This document shows, piece after piece, positions 36,370-46,344 of a stretch of 64,000 nt of DNA. A program made the translations under genes and the position numbers. The notes under the pieces are model-generated. The model was given only the letters and a program-made list of their open reading frames with translations, had not been told where the DNA came from and searched no databases. Source of the DNA: Pigmentiphaga litoralis (GTDB taxonomy: Bacteria > Pseudomonadota > Gammaproteobacteria > Burkholderiales > Burkholderiaceae_B); contig NZ_BMXQ01000004.1 in the NCBI RefSeq assembly GCF_014651835.1, positions 1 through 64,000 of the forward strand, written 5' to 3'. Every line of letters starts with the position of its first letter. Within the stretch, counting starts at the first letter, position 1.

Positions 36370-38730
36370 TCAGGGCAGGTAGTCGGGCTGCGTCGCTCGT
36401 TGCGGCGCGTTCGACGGGCTGCCATTGCCACCGATCAGATTTCCCAGCCCGTCGATCAGGCGCGACATCGGATCTTCTTCCTTCGGCGCCGACACGCCCA
36501 CCGTGGCCACCGCCTGTCCGGGCGGGAACTCCGACAGATAGTAGTCGCCGTTGGCCGTGATGATCCCCGGCGGCATGACCTGTTCCTGCTGAGGCACGCC
36601 CTTCAGTGCCTTCTGCATATACGACAGCCAGATCGGCATGGCCGCGCCGCCGCCGGTTTCGCGCACGCCCAGTGACTTGGGCTGGTCGTAGCCCAGCCAG
36701 GCGATGCCCACCAACTGCGGCGTGTAGCCCGCAAACCAGCCGTCCACCGAGTTGTTCGTCGTGCCGGTCTTGCCGCCCACGTCGGTGCGCTTGAGCGCCA
36801 GCGCCGCGCGCGCCGTGCCGATCCGGACCACGTCACGCAGCATGGTGTCGGTAATGAACGCGGTGCGGGCGTCGATGGCACGCACCGACTCGTCCCCGGC
36901 CTTGGCCGGGCGGGCCTGCATCAGCACCCGGCCGCTGCCATCGGTGACCTTGTCGATCAGGAAAGGCGTGACCCGGTAGCCGCCGTTGGCGAACACCGAG
37001 TAAGCGCCCGCCATCTGCAAGGGCGTCACCGCACCCGCACCCAGCGCCATCGTCAGATAGGCCGGATGGCGTGCCGCCTCAAAGCCGAAGCGGGTGATGT
37101 AGTCCTGCGCGTACTGCGGGCCCACGGTCTGCAGGATCCGGATCGACACCATGTTCTTGGACTTGGCCAGGCCCTGGCGCATGGTCATCGGCGCTTCGTT
37201 CTTGCCGTCATAGTTCTTGGGTTCCCAGCGCTGCGAGCCCGTGGCCGCGGCTTCCAGCACGAACGGCGCATCGGAAATGATGGTCGACGGCGTCAGCCCG
37301 CGTTCCAGCGACGCCGCGTAAATGAAGGGCTTGAAGCTCGAACCGGGCTGGCGCCAGGCCTGCGTGACCCGGTTGAACTTGCCGCGCTGGAAGTCGAAGC
37401 CGCCCACCATCGCGCGGATCGCGCCGTCGCGGGGGTCGGTCGACACGAACGCACCTTGCACGGCGGGCGATTGCAGGATTTCCCATTCGCCGCCCGTCTT
37501 CATGATCCGCACGATGGCGCCGCGGCGCACGCGCTGCGTCGGCTGCGCCTTGGCATTCAGGCCCGATGCCGCAAAGCGCAGGCCCTTGCCGGTGATCTCG
37601 ATGATTTCGCCCGCGCTGCGCGCCACGCGCACCTTGTTGGCGTCGGCCGACAGCACCACGGCCGCCAGCAGGTCATCGTTGTCGGGATGGTCGGTCAGCG
37701 CGTCGTCCACCGCTTCGTTCAGCTTTTCGGCGTCGCGGTCGACCCCGTCGGGCAGGTCCACGAACGCTTCCGGACCACGATAGCCATGGCGGCGTTCGTA
37801 GTCCATCACGCCATCGCGCAGGGCTTCGTACGCGGCATCCTGCTGCGCCTTGTCGACCGTCGTGTAGACGTTCAGGCCGCGGGTGTACGTGTCTTCCTTG
37901 TAGATGTCATAGACCAGCTGGCGCGCCAGCTCGGCCACATACTCGGCACGTACCGCAAATTCGCCGCCCAGCGGCTTGATCTTGAGCTTGTCGTCAAGCG
38001 CCGCGCGGTATTCCGGATCGGTCAGGTAGCCCAGTTCATGCATGCGGCGCAGCACGTATTGCTGGCGCAACGTGGCGCGGGTGGGGTTGACGACCGGGTT
38101 GTAGCGCGACGGGGCCTTGGGAATGCCGGCCAGCATGGCCGCTTCCGACGCCGTCAGTTCGGCCACCGGCTTGCCGAAATAGATCCGTGCCGCCGACGCA
38201 AAGCCATAGGCGCGCTGGCCCAGGTAGATCTGGTTGATGTACAGCTCCAGGATCTGGTCCTTGGTCAGGTTGGCCTCGATCTTGAAGGTCAGCAGGATTT
38301 CGTACAGCTTGCGGGTATAGGTCTTTTCAGACGACAGATAGAAGTTGCGGGCCACCTGCATCGTGATCGTGCTGGCGCCCTGGCTTTTCTGCAGATTGAT
38401 GGCGTTGGTGAAGGCTGCACGCAACACGCCGGTCCAGTCGATACCACCGTGCTGGTAGAAGCCGTCGTCTTCGGCCGACAGAATGGCCGACTTGAGCACA
38501 TCGGGCACATCGCGGATACGGACCACATTGCGGCGTTCTTCGCCAAATTCGCCGATCAGCACGTTGTCGGCGGTATAGACGCGCAACGGCACCTTCGGGT
38601 GGTAATCGGTAAGTGCGTCCAGGTCCGGCAGATTCGGATAGGCGAGTGCCAGTGCGAGCCCGATCAATAGGGCGACGCAAACGGCCAATCCGGCAAGGAC
38701 GCCGGCAACCTTGAGCAAAATTCGGGTCAT
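36370..38730 (-). CDS. mrcA: Penicillin-binding protein 1A (bifunctional murein synthase)
   Basis: 786 residues. One N-terminal membrane helix (VAGVLAGLAVCVALLIGLAL). The transglycosylase domain has SAEDDGFYQHGGIDW and GASTITMQVARNFYL. The transpeptidase domain has PGSSFKPFIYA (active Ser), SKN in AKSKNMVSIR, and GGKTGTTNNSVDGWFAGY. An OB-like insert lies between them. It polymerises and crosslinks peptidoglycan. Started at MTRILLKVAG. A perfect TATAAT lies about 35 bases upstream. Confidence 0.95.
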   Translation of the reverse strand: MTRILLKVAGVLAGLAVCVALLIGLALALAYPNLPDLDALTDYHPKVPLRVYTADNVLIGEFGEERRNVVRIRDVPDVLKSAILSAEDDGFYQHGGIDWTGVLRAAFTNAINLQKSQGASTITMQVARNFYLSSEKTYTRKLYEILLTFKIEANLTKDQILELYINQIYLGQRAYGFASAARIYFGKPVAELTASEAAMLAGIPKAPSRYNPVVNPTRATLRQQYVLRRMHELGYLTDPEYRAALDDKLKIKPLGGEFAVRAEYVAELARQLVYDIYKEDTYTRGLNVYTTVDKAQQDAAYEALRDGVMDYERRHGYRGPEAFVDLPDGVDRDAEKLNEAVDDALTDHPDNDDLLAAVVLSADANKVRVARSAGEIIEITGKGLRFAASGLNAKAQPTQRVRRGAIVRIMKTGGEWEILQSPAVQGAFVSTDPRDGAIRAMVGGFDFQRGKFNRVTQAWRQPGSSFKPFIYAASLERGLTPSTIISDAPFVLEAAATGSQRWEPKNYDGKNEAPMTMRQGLAKSKNMVSIRILQTVGPQYAQDYITRFGFEAARHPAYLTMALGAGAVTPLQMAGAYSVFANGGYRVTPFLIDKVTDGSGRVLMQARPAKAGDESVRAIDARTAFITDTMLRDVVRIGTARAALALKRTDVGGKTGTTNNSVDGWFAGYTPQLVGIAWLGYDQPKSLGVRETGGGAAMPIWLSYMQKALKGVPQQEQVMPPGIITANGDYYLSEFPPGQAVATVGVSAPKEEDPMSRLIDGLGNLIGGNGSPSNAPQRATQPDYLP

Positions 38731-38763
38731 GAGGGGGACAACTTGAGGGGCAAAGACCAACCC

Positions 38764-38769
38764 ATTATA
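38764..38769 (-). promoter_or_regulatory. Probable -10 box of mrcA
   Basis: A perfect TATAAT on the minus strand, 34 bases before the mrcA ATG. The -35 region at the right spacing (around 38787) is a poor match, so the call rests on the -10 alone. Confidence 0.4.
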
Positions 38770-38930
38770 GGAACATAGCGCGGCGAAGGCGGATAGACCA
38801 TCCGGCGCAAGCCATGTTCCTGTAACAAGCTGCACATGACCGATAGGCAAGGCTGCGGCGTGGCTAACCGGCCGCAGGCGGGGATCCCACCCCCGATCGG
38901 GCCGGTTACCTAGGGGATTGCCCCCGGATT

Positions 38931-38960
38931 TTGCCGCGACGGTCGTCCTTGCGGGATAAT
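38931..38960 (+). promoter_or_regulatory. Predicted promoter for aroK-aroB-dgt
   Basis: TTGCCG, 18 bases, GATAAT. The -10 matches 5/6 and the -35 3/6. It is about 40 bases before the aroK start. Confidence 0.5.
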
Positions 38961-39001
38961 GGGGCCGTAACCAACCTGACGGCGTCCGAGCCGCCCTTGC
39001 C

Positions 39002-39622
39002 GTGATTGCCGCTACGTTTGCCTCCTGTTCCGTCGAGATCGTCCGTGTTGACGCCGACGTCTTCATCCCGCCGCTGTTCCTGGTCGGGATGATGGGCGCC
39101 GGCAAGACAACGATCGGCCGCGGCCTTGCCCGCGCCATGGGCCGGGAATTCGTCGACATCGATCAGGTGATCGAGACCCGCTGCGGCGTACGTATTCCCA
39201 CGATCTTCGAATTGGAAGGGGAAGCGGGCTTTCGTGCCCGCGAAGCGCATGTCCTGGACGAATACAGCCGCAAGTCGGGCGTGGTCCTGGCGACCGGGGG
39301 CGGCGTGGTGATGGCCGAGCCCAACCGGCGCATCCTGGCCGAACGGGGCCGCGTGCTGTACCTGCGCGCCCGGGCCGAAGAGCTGTATCAGCGCACCCGC
39401 TACGACCGCAACCGGCCCCTGCTGCGCACCGCCGATCCGCTTGCAAGGATCACCGAACTGCTGGTCGCGCGCGAGCCGCTTTATGAAGAGATCGCAGACC
39501 TGGTCGTGGATACCGGCAGGATGTCCGTGACCCGCCTGGTCCACCGCATCCTGCCCTTGCTGCTAAGCTGCGACAAGCCGATCACGCCGGTGTCCGACTT
39601 GCCGCCCCTGGAGTGTTTATGA
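39002..39622 (+). CDS. aroK: Shikimate kinase
   Basis: 206 residues with the P-loop [20 protein letters not shown], the shikimate-binding DIDQVIE and [14 protein letters not shown] in [10 protein letters not shown], and the LID region [13 protein letters not shown]. It phosphorylates shikimate in the chorismate pathway. The start is a GTG with no good ribosome binding site, giving about 24 residues before the P-loop block; other starts are possible. The stop overlaps aroB by ATGA. Confidence 0.93.
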   Translation: MIAATFASCSVEIVRVDADVFIPPLFLVGMMGAGKTTIGRGLARAMGREFVDIDQVIETRCGVRIPTIFELEGEAGFRAREAHVLDEYSRKSGVVLATGGGVVMAEPNRRILAERGRVLYLRARAEELYQRTRYDRNRPLLRTADPLARITELLVAREPLYEEIADLVVDTGRMSVTRLVHRILPLLLSCDKPITPVSDLPPLECL

Positions 39623-40728
39623 AAGAAGTCCGCGTCGATACGCCGGGCGGACGCTATCCGATCCGCATCGCTCCCGGCCGTCTCGACCACCTTGCCGACG
39701 CCGTGCCGGCCGACGCCACGACCCTGGTCCTGGTCACCAATCCTACCGTGGCCGCCCTGTATGCCGACCGTGCCGAAGCCGCCCTGGCCAAGTCCGGCAA
39801 GAAAGTCCTGCGCATCGAACTGCCCGACGGCGAAGCCTATAAAGACTGGCAGACCCTGAACCTGATCTTTGACGGCATGCTGGCGCAGCACTGCGACCGC
39901 CGGGCGGTGATCGTGGCCCTGGGCGGCGGCGTGATCGGCGACATTGCCGGCTTTGCGGCCGCCGTGTACATGCGCGGCATCCGGTTCATCCAGGTGCCGA
40001 CCACCTTGCTGTCGCAGGTCGACTCGTCGGTGGGCGGCAAGACCGCGGTCAACCATCCGATCGGCAAGAACATGATCGGCGCCTTCTACCAGCCGCTCGC
40101 CGTCGAGATCGATACCGACGTGCTGAACACGCTGGCGCCGCGTGAAGTGTCCGCCGGCCTGGCCGAAGTCATCAAATACGGCGCGATCCTGGACGCCGAC
40201 TTCTTTGCCTGGTGCGAAGACAACGTGGCGGCCCTGCGTGCGCTGGAACCCGCCGCCGTGGCGCACGCCATTGCGCGTTCCTGCGAACTGAAGGCCTTCG
40301 TGGTCTCGCAAGACGAACGCGAAACCGGCCTGCGCGCGATCCTGAATTTCGGGCACACCTTTGCCCATGCGATCGAAGCCGGACTGGGGTTCGGCACCTG
40401 GCTGCATGGCGAAGCCGTGGGCTGCGGCATGGTGCAGGCGGCTGAACTGTCGGTCACCGCGACCGGTTTGCCGCAACGCGACGCCGACCGCATCCGCGCA
40501 CTGGTGCAGGCGATCGGCTGCCCGATTTACGGCCCGGACCTGGGCACCGCCCGCTGGCTGGATTACATGCAGGGCGACAAGAAGACCGAAGCGGGCCAGA
40601 TCCGCTTTGTGCTGCTGCCCCGCCTGGGCGAAGCCGTGCGCACGCCCGCGCCCGAAGACCAGGTGCGCCAGGCGCTGGACCTGACCGTGGCGCGCACCGC
40701 GGGCGCGCAGTCCTCGGTCGTCGCCTGA
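39619..40728 (+). CDS. aroB: 3-Dehydroquinate synthase
   Basis: 369 residues. The NAD-binding [39 protein letters not shown] and [15 protein letters not shown], and metal-binding [12 protein letters not shown] are seen. It closes DAHP to dehydroquinate. The ATG follows ctggagtgttt and overlaps aroK. It forms the typical aroK-aroB pair. Confidence 0.96.
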   Translation: MKEVRVDTPGGRYPIRIAPGRLDHLADAVPADATTLVLVTNPTVAALYADRAEAALAKSGKKVLRIELPDGEAYKDWQTLNLIFDGMLAQHCDRRAVIVALGGGVIGDIAGFAAAVYMRGIRFIQVPTTLLSQVDSSVGGKTAVNHPIGKNMIGAFYQPLAVEIDTDVLNTLAPREVSAGLAEVIKYGAILDADFFAWCEDNVAALRALEPAAVAHAIARSCELKAFVVSQDERETGLRAILNFGHTFAHAIEAGLGFGTWLHGEAVGCGMVQAAELSVTATGLPQRDADRIRALVQAIGCPIYGPDLGTARWLDYMQGDKKTEAGQIRFVLLPRLGEAVRTPAPEDQVRQALDLTVARTAGAQSSVVA

Positions 40729-40874
40729 CCGGCGGTCGGGCGGGCGCCTTGTGTCTTGCGCATTCGGCATCATCTGTATCGCAGCATCTGCATCGCCCCG
40801 TCGTTAGCAGCATTCCCGCCCCCTGAAGGCCTTTCGTCACGCCCCAGGGGGCATCGCAGGCCCCCGAGGACACC

Positions 40875-42044
40875 ATGTCTGCCACTCCGCCGAATCCCGC
40901 GTTGTCCGTCCCCACGATGCTCGCGCCCTATGCCGCGCATCCCGAACAGTCCCGCGGCCGGCGTCATGCCGAAACGCTTGCTGAAGGGCGCACCGAATTC
41001 CAGCGCGACCGTGACCGCATCATCCATTCCAACGCCTTCCGGCGGCTCGAATACAAGACGCAGGTGTTCGTGAACCATGAGGGCGACCTGTTCCGCACCC
41101 GGCTGACGCACAGCCTGGAAGTCGCCCAGATCGCCCGGTCCATCGCCCGCAACCTGCGCTTGAACGAAGACCTGGTCGAAGCCATTTCGCTGGCGCACGA
41201 TCTGGGGCACACGCCCTTTGGCCACGCCGGGCAGGACGTGCTCAATGCCTGCATGCGGGAATTCGCACCGGAAGCGGGTGGCTTCGAACACAATCTGCAA
41301 AGCCTGCGGGTGGTGGACGAGCTGGAAGAACGCTACGGCGATTTCGACGGCCTGAACCTGGTGTTCGAAACGCGGGAAGGCATTCTCAAGCATTGCTCGC
41401 TGGAACGCGCCAGGCGCCTGGGCGACGTGGGCGAGCGCTTCCTGGCACGCACGCAGCCATCGCTGGAAGCGCAACTGACCAATCTGGCCGACGAGATCGC
41501 GTACAACAACCACGACATCGACGACGGTTTGCGTTCAGGATTGATCACGCTCGATCAATTGCAGTCGGTGCGGATCTTTGCGCGCCACCGCGCCATGGTC
41601 GAAGCCCGTTACACCGGTCTGGCCGAACGCCGCATGATCACGGAGACCGTGCGCCGCATGATCAACACGCTCATCATCGACCTGACGCACACCAGCGCCG
41701 CGCGGATTGCCGACGTGGCGCCGAACACGATAGACGACGTGCGCCAGTCGCCGTCGCTGGTGGGCTTCAGCCCGGACGTGCGCACCGAAGCCGACGAACT
41801 CAAGGTGTTCCTGCGCGAACAGCTCTATATGCACTACAAGGTGCGGCGCACGACCAGCAAGGCCAAACGCATCGTGCGGGACCTGTTCACCGCGTTCTTT
41901 GACGAGCCGCGCATGCTGCCGACGCAATACCAGGAACGGGTCGAGAAGGGCAAGGCGCGCGCCATTGCCGACTACATTGCGGGCATGACGGACCGGTACG
42001 CGATCCGCGAACATCGCAAGCTGTTCGAGGTGGGGGACGACTGA
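40875..42044 (+). CDS. dgt: Deoxyguanosinetriphosphate triphosphohydrolase-like protein
   Basis: 389 residues. It is an HD-domain hydrolase with the metal ligands H...HD...D in [18 protein letters not shown] and [17 protein letters not shown]. It releases tripolyphosphate from dNTPs; the natural substrate of this class (type without EC-specific evidence) is uncertain. It is downstream of aroB after 146 bases, a conserved betaproteobacterial neighbourhood. Its stop directly abuts that of the converging lysR gene. Confidence 0.9.
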   Translation: MSATPPNPALSVPTMLAPYAAHPEQSRGRRHAETLAEGRTEFQRDRDRIIHSNAFRRLEYKTQVFVNHEGDLFRTRLTHSLEVAQIARSIARNLRLNEDLVEAISLAHDLGHTPFGHAGQDVLNACMREFAPEAGGFEHNLQSLRVVDELEERYGDFDGLNLVFETREGILKHCSLERARRLGDVGERFLARTQPSLEAQLTNLADEIAYNNHDIDDGLRSGLITLDQLQSVRIFARHRAMVEARYTGLAERRMITETVRRMINTLIIDLTHTSAARIADVAPNTIDDVRQSPSLVGFSPDVRTEADELKVFLREQLYMHYKVRRTTSKAKRIVRDLFTAFFDEPRMLPTQYQERVEKGKARAIADYIAGMTDRYAIREHRKLFEVGDD

Positions 42045-42989
42045 TCAAGTCTGGGCATCGCCCGGCGTGCCCTGCGCATCGTCGCTGCCGATGCCATCCT
42101 GGCGCCCATGCAGCGTCTGCCGGATGTGTTCCGCAAACGCATGCGCGATAGTCGGCAGCTGCCGGTTCCGCAGGCTGGCCAGCACCAGTTTGCCGCGCGG
42201 AAAATGCCGATCCGCAATGTCCTTGACCACCACCGCGCCACCGTCCGTGACCGCGCCAATGTCGATCTGGAACGAGATGGCGTGGTCGTAATACAGGCAG
42301 CCGCGCAGGAATTCGAACGAATTGCTCTCGATCAGCGGGCGCAGCGAGATCGATGACCGCATCATGAAGCGCTCCAGCATCTGCCGGCCGGCAATGTCCC
42401 GGTCGGGCAGCACCACCGGGTAGTCCGCGCAATCGCGCAGCCGCACGGTTTCCTGTCCGGCCAGCGGATGGTCGCGGTGCATCACGGCCACCAGCTTCTG
42501 GTCGAACTGTGCAATGGCTTCCACGTCCGCTTCAGGCGGCAGGTTGAACACCAATCCCAGGTCCACATCGAAATTGCGCAGCGACGTCAGCGCGTGCACG
42601 TGGTCGCCCACGTCCACTTCAAACGCGACCAAGGGGTGCGTCTTGCGAAACGTGGCCACGGCCTGCGGCAGGTAGGCGGGCGCCAGCGCCTGGCTGATCA
42701 CCAGCCGCACATTGCCCCGCCGCAGTCCCTTCAGTTCTTCGATCTGTGAACGCACGCCGTCCAGCTCGGCGTTGCGGCTGCGAATGTAGTCGACAAACAG
42801 TTCTCCGGCCGTGGTCAGACGCATGCCGCGCGGCAGCCGTTCAAAGATCGCCGTGCCCAGTTCCTCTTCCAGGTCCTGGATGCGCCGGATGACGGCCGAT
42901 GGCGCCACATGAAGCCGCTCGGCCGCCTGCCGGATCGACCCGACGCGGGCCACTTCATCGACATAACGCAGAAAGCGCAGGTGATTCAT
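42045..42989 (-). CDS. LysR-family regulator beside the catabolic cluster
   Basis: 314 residues. HTH region MNHLRFLRYVDEVARVGSIR and AAERLHVAPSAVIRRIQDLE, then a LysR effector domain. The last about 15 residues are a polar tail. It is divergent from the isochorismatase-fold gene and the nine genes after it, so it is the likely regulator of that cluster. It ends one base after dgt. The effector is unknown; the product of the pathway or its substrate is a natural guess. Confidence 0.88.
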   Translation of the reverse strand: MNHLRFLRYVDEVARVGSIRQAAERLHVAPSAVIRRIQDLEEELGTAIFERLPRGMRLTTAGELFVDYIRSRNAELDGVRSQIEELKGLRRGNVRLVISQALAPAYLPQAVATFRKTHPLVAFEVDVGDHVHALTSLRNFDVDLGLVFNLPPEADVEAIAQFDQKLVAVMHRDHPLAGQETVRLRDCADYPVVLPDRDIAGRQMLERFMMRSSISLRPLIESNSFEFLRGCLYYDHAISFQIDIGAVTDGGAVVVKDIADRHFPRGKLVLASLRNRQLPTIAHAFAEHIRQTLHGRQDGIGSDDAQGTPGDAQT

Positions 42990-43423
42990 TGGGGGGTGTC
43001 CTTAGGCAGGCGTGTGCCAAGTGGCGTTCAACTGTTCCGCAGCGCACCAGCTTGGTGCTCGGGAATGGTGCGTCGGTCTGCACGCGCCGGTCCGCGGTGC
43101 ATGGCCACGACAAAGGACGCCGGCCGCCACGTCCAAGGTGCGCGCTGCCCGGTTGCGGCGGGCAGCCGCCGCAGCCACCGCCGTGATCCCAAGATGCCCT
43201 GTTTACCGTGCTGTCAGGCGACTGATGCCGCACCGGCAACAGAGTAACGCCAAAACGGCAATGAATTGAATCGCTCAAATGGCCAGACAGGTACGGGCAT
43301 TGCATTAGGTAGAGCCAGGGACGCGGCGCGCCCGGTATCGGTGCCTGCCGCGGCCTTGGATGGAATCCGGCAGCAGTCATGGCCGCCGGGTCCACCGCCT
43401 CAACCCGACCTTCAGACTCCGCC
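42990..43423. other. Divergent control region, 434 bases, no gene
   Basis: This lies between the lysR gene and the amidohydrolase cluster. The frames inside give Pro/Arg-rich translations without family resemblance. Near 43266 there is a T-N11-A inverted repeat, listed separately. No convincing sigma-70 pair was found at the expected distance. Confidence 0.65.
43266..43278. promoter_or_regulatory. Possible LysR box
   Basis: TTGA-atcgc-TCAA is a T-N11-A inverted repeat with 4-bp arms in the divergent spacer of a lysR gene, 146 bases before the first gene start. Short arms make chance likely. Confidence 0.3.
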
Positions 43424-44215
43424 ATGTCCCAGACCACCTCGACTTCCGATACGACCTTTGGCCCGGCATCCGGCAACGTCTGGACGCGCCGCGGCGACGC
43501 CCTGAGTCTGGTGCGGCCGCCCCACGTGCCGCGGCCGGTGCAGTTCGCCGCCGATGACCACCCCATTGAAATCGACGTCGCGGCGACGGCGCTGATCATC
43601 ATCGACATGCAGAACGACTTCTGCCACCCGGAAGGCTGGTTCGGCCAGAAGGGCATCGACGTGTCGCCCATGCGCCAGCCGATTCCCGCCATCGCCGCTT
43701 TGCTCGACGCCTGGCGCGCGGCCTCGGGCCGGGTGGTGTGGGTGAACTGGGGTATCCGCGCCGACCGCCTGAACCTGCCGCCCACCGTGCTGTTCAAGGG
43801 CAAGCGCACCGCCGACGGCGTGGGGTATGCCGAGACGTCGCCGCTGGACCACGGCCAGAGCGTGGTGCAAGGCAGCTGGGGCGCGCAGGTGGTTGAAGAA
43901 CTGCCGGTCGTCGCGGGCGACATCACCGTGCACAAGCATCGCCTGAGCGGTTTCTGGGACAACGAACTGGACAGCCTGCTGCGCCAGCAGGGCATCACGA
44001 CCTTGCTGTACGCCGGCGTGAATACCGACCGCTGCGTGTTCTCGACCCTGCAGGACGCCGCCTTTATTGGCTACGACAACATTCTGTTGAGCGATGCGTG
44101 CAGCACCGCGTCGCCCGACTACGTGACCCAGGCCATCCATTTCATCGTGCGCCAGCTGCATGGCTTCGTGGCCACGTCGGCCGCGCTGACCGACGCGCTG
44201 CGCAAGCAGGCCTGA
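43424..44215 (+). CDS. Isochorismatase-fold cysteine amidohydrolase (RutB/N-carbamoyl amidase-like)
   Basis: 263 residues from MSQTTSTSDT. The catalytic triad of the fold is complete: Asp61 in IIIDMQNDFCHP, Lys171 in VHKHRLSGFWDN, and Cys204 in GVNTDRCVFSTLQ. The region GWFGQKGIDVSPMRQPIPAI resembles ureidoacrylate and N-carbamoyl amidases. Such enzymes hydrolyse ureido groups to ammonia and CO2 at the end of pyrimidine or hydantoin breakdown. It is first in a ten-gene co-directional cluster containing a cyclic amidohydrolase whose product it could use. The exact substrate is unknown. Confidence 0.8.
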   Translation: MSQTTSTSDTTFGPASGNVWTRRGDALSLVRPPHVPRPVQFAADDHPIEIDVAATALIIIDMQNDFCHPEGWFGQKGIDVSPMRQPIPAIAALLDAWRAASGRVVWVNWGIRADRLNLPPTVLFKGKRTADGVGYAETSPLDHGQSVVQGSWGAQVVEELPVVAGDITVHKHRLSGFWDNELDSLLRQQGITTLLYAGVNTDRCVFSTLQDAAFIGYDNILLSDACSTASPDYVTQAIHFIVRQLHGFVATSAALTDALRKQA

Positions 44216-44303
44216 GACGGCAGCCCCGGCCCTTCTCGCAGCACCCGTTTCCACATTGTCCGCGTTCCCCCGCATGTCCTCCGCCACCCCTCAGGAGCAT
44301 TTC

Positions 44304-45347
44304 ATGATTGCGAGTTTCAAGAAGTTTGCCGTGTCGGCCGCCGTGACCACGGCCCTGGGCCTGACCTTCGCCGTGCTGCCGACCGCAGCCAGCGCGCAAA
44401 CCAAGATCAAGCTGACCTTGAACTGGAAGTACGAAGGCCCGCAAGCCTGGTTCTTTCTGGCGCAGGACAAGGGCTACTTCAAGGCGGAAGGCCTGGATGT
44501 CGAAATCGACCAGGGAGAAGGCTCGGCCGCCGGCGTGCCCAAGGTGGCCGCCGGCACCTACACCGCGGCCTTTGGCGACATGAACGCGCTGATCGACTTC
44601 GCGGCCAAGCGCCCGGCCGATGCCCCCGTGGGTGTCTACACGCTATACAACTCGGCCCCGTTCACGGTGGTCGTGAAGGCCAACAGCCCGATCAAGACGC
44701 CCAAAGACTTCGAAGGCAAGACGCTGGGCGGCCCGGCGAACGACGGCGCGCTCAAGCTCTTCCCGACCCTGGCAGGTTCTGCAGGCTTTGACCTGAACAA
44801 GGTCAAGATCAGCAACATGGCGCCCAACCTGCGCGAACAGATGTTGATCCGTGACCAGGTGGACGGCGTGTTCGGCTACATCAACACGGTGTGGTTCGCG
44901 GCCAAGGCCAGCGGCATGGATCCGGAAAAAGACCTGCGCTTTATCCGCTACGCCGACTATGGGCTGGACCTGTACTCCAACACCATCATGTTCTCGCGCA
45001 AGTTCACGAAAGAGAACCCCGAGGCCGTGAAGGGCTTCCTGCGCGCCCTGAACAAGGCGATCAAGGAAGTGGTGGCCAATCCCGACGAAGGTATTGCTGC
45101 CGTCATGAAGCGCGAGCCGCTGCTCAAGCCCGAGCTGGAAAAGGAAAAGCTGCTGGCCACGCTCAAGCGCGACATGAGCCATCCGGAAGTCGCCAGGATC
45201 GGCCTGGGCGCCATCGATGACGCGCGCCTGAAGAAGTCGATCGATCTGGTTGTGAAAGCTAACCAATTGACGACGACGCCGGCCACCGGCGACGTGTTCG
45301 ACAGCACCTTCCTGCCGGCACGCGCGGACCGTCCGTCCAAGCTCTGA
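44304..45347 (+). CDS. NMT1/THI5-like ABC substrate-binding protein (1)
   Basis: 347 residues from MIASFKKFAVSAAVTT after aggagcatttc. Signal peptide cut near ASAQT. The fold signatures are LTLNWKYEGPQAWFFLAQDK, GYFKAEGLDVEIDQGEGSAA and NMAPNLREQMLIRDQVDGVF. Such proteins deliver pyrimidine precursors, riboflavin-like or sulfonate ligands to ABC importers. It is a paralogue of the product of the gene at 50814, and the importer ATPase and permease are in the same cluster. Confidence 0.85.
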   Translation: MIASFKKFAVSAAVTTALGLTFAVLPTAASAQTKIKLTLNWKYEGPQAWFFLAQDKGYFKAEGLDVEIDQGEGSAAGVPKVAAGTYTAAFGDMNALIDFAAKRPADAPVGVYTLYNSAPFTVVVKANSPIKTPKDFEGKTLGGPANDGALKLFPTLAGSAGFDLNKVKISNMAPNLREQMLIRDQVDGVFGYINTVWFAAKASGMDPEKDLRFIRYADYGLDLYSNTIMFSRKFTKENPEAVKGFLRALNKAIKEVVANPDEGIAAVMKREPLLKPELEKEKLLATLKRDMSHPEVARIGLGAIDDARLKKSIDLVVKANQLTTTPATGDVFDSTFLPARADRPSKL

Positions 45348-45453
45348 AACGACGAAGGACCGACCGCAAGGATGGTCTGACCCCGATCGGCGCCTGCCTC
45401 TGCCTGAACCTGCACTGCGCAGGCGCCGACTCCCCAAGAAAGACGCGAGAAAG

Positions 45454-46248
45454 ATGATGGATTTGCAGTTGAAAGACAAGGTTGTGGTCATCACCGGTCC
45501 GGCCAAGGGCATGGGCCGCGCAATCACCCTGGCGTTCGCCAGGGAAGGGTGCGCATTGGTATTGACGGGCCGTGATGTCGCGGCGATCGAACCCGTGGCG
45601 GCCGAAGCGCGCGATTTGGGCGTCAAGGTGCTGGTCGTGCCGTGCGACCTGACCGACGATACGCAGACCGAAGCGCTGGGCCGCGCCGCCGAAGAGGCCT
45701 TTGGCCGTGTCGACGTGTTGGTCAATGTGGCCGGCGGGTCGGGCCCGATCGGCAAGACCGGCTGGGAAACCACCGCCGCCGAGTTCGACGAGATCGTTCG
45801 CCTGAACATGTCGGGCTGCTTCAACACCATGCATGCCGTGCTGCCTGGCATGATCGCGCGCCGCTACGGCAAGATCGTGAACGTGGGCGGTACCTTTGGC
45901 ATGCGCGGCCGCGCCGGCCGCATGGCGTATTCGGCGTCCAAGTGGGGCCTGCGCGGCATCACCAAAAGCTTCGCGCTTGAAGCCGGTCCGCACAACATCA
46001 ACGTCAACAACGTTGCCCCGGGCATGGTCGATGGCCCTCGGTTTCGCGAGAAGGTCTGCGCCGACATGGCCAAGCGCCTGAACATCACGCTGGAAGAAGC
46101 CATGACGAAACACGCGATGGACTATGCGCTGCGCCGCGTCACCGTCGACGACGACGTCGCCAATGCCTGCCTGTTCCTGGCCAGCGATGCGTCGCGCCAG
46201 ATCACCGGCGCCGACCTGCCGGTCGACGGCGGATGGGCATCGCTCTAA
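45454..46248 (+). CDS. Short-chain dehydrogenase/reductase
   Basis: 264 residues. The cofactor motif is VVITGPAKGMGRAI (a TGxxxGxG variant), NVAGG follows, and the catalytic Tyr/Lys are in MAYSASKWGLRGITK. The final block is ITGADLPVDGGWASL, typical of SDR oxidoreductases. Asp/Arg choice after the second strand (LTGRDVAA) suggests NADP use. It sits between the binding protein and the cyclic amidohydrolase, so it may reduce or oxidise the heterocycle before ring opening. The substrate is unknown. Confidence 0.82.
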   Translation: MMDLQLKDKVVVITGPAKGMGRAITLAFAREGCALVLTGRDVAAIEPVAAEARDLGVKVLVVPCDLTDDTQTEALGRAAEEAFGRVDVLVNVAGGSGPIGKTGWETTAAEFDEIVRLNMSGCFNTMHAVLPGMIARRYGKIVNVGGTFGMRGRAGRMAYSASKWGLRGITKSFALEAGPHNINVNNVAPGMVDGPRFREKVCADMAKRLNITLEEAMTKHAMDYALRRVTVDDDVANACLFLASDASRQITGADLPVDGGWASL

Positions 46249-46344
46249 GCATCTTTCAAGCAGTCGTCGAGGCAGTGATCGACGCATCGGGTACGGCATT
46301 TCCAGCACGGCAATCAGCACGGCATTTGAGCAAGGAACGAAGTC

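Noticed and set aside
44216-44303. TPP riboswitch before the THI5-like binding protein
   Set aside because: The leader is only 88 bases and lacks the conserved CUGAGA and GAACCUGAUC elements.
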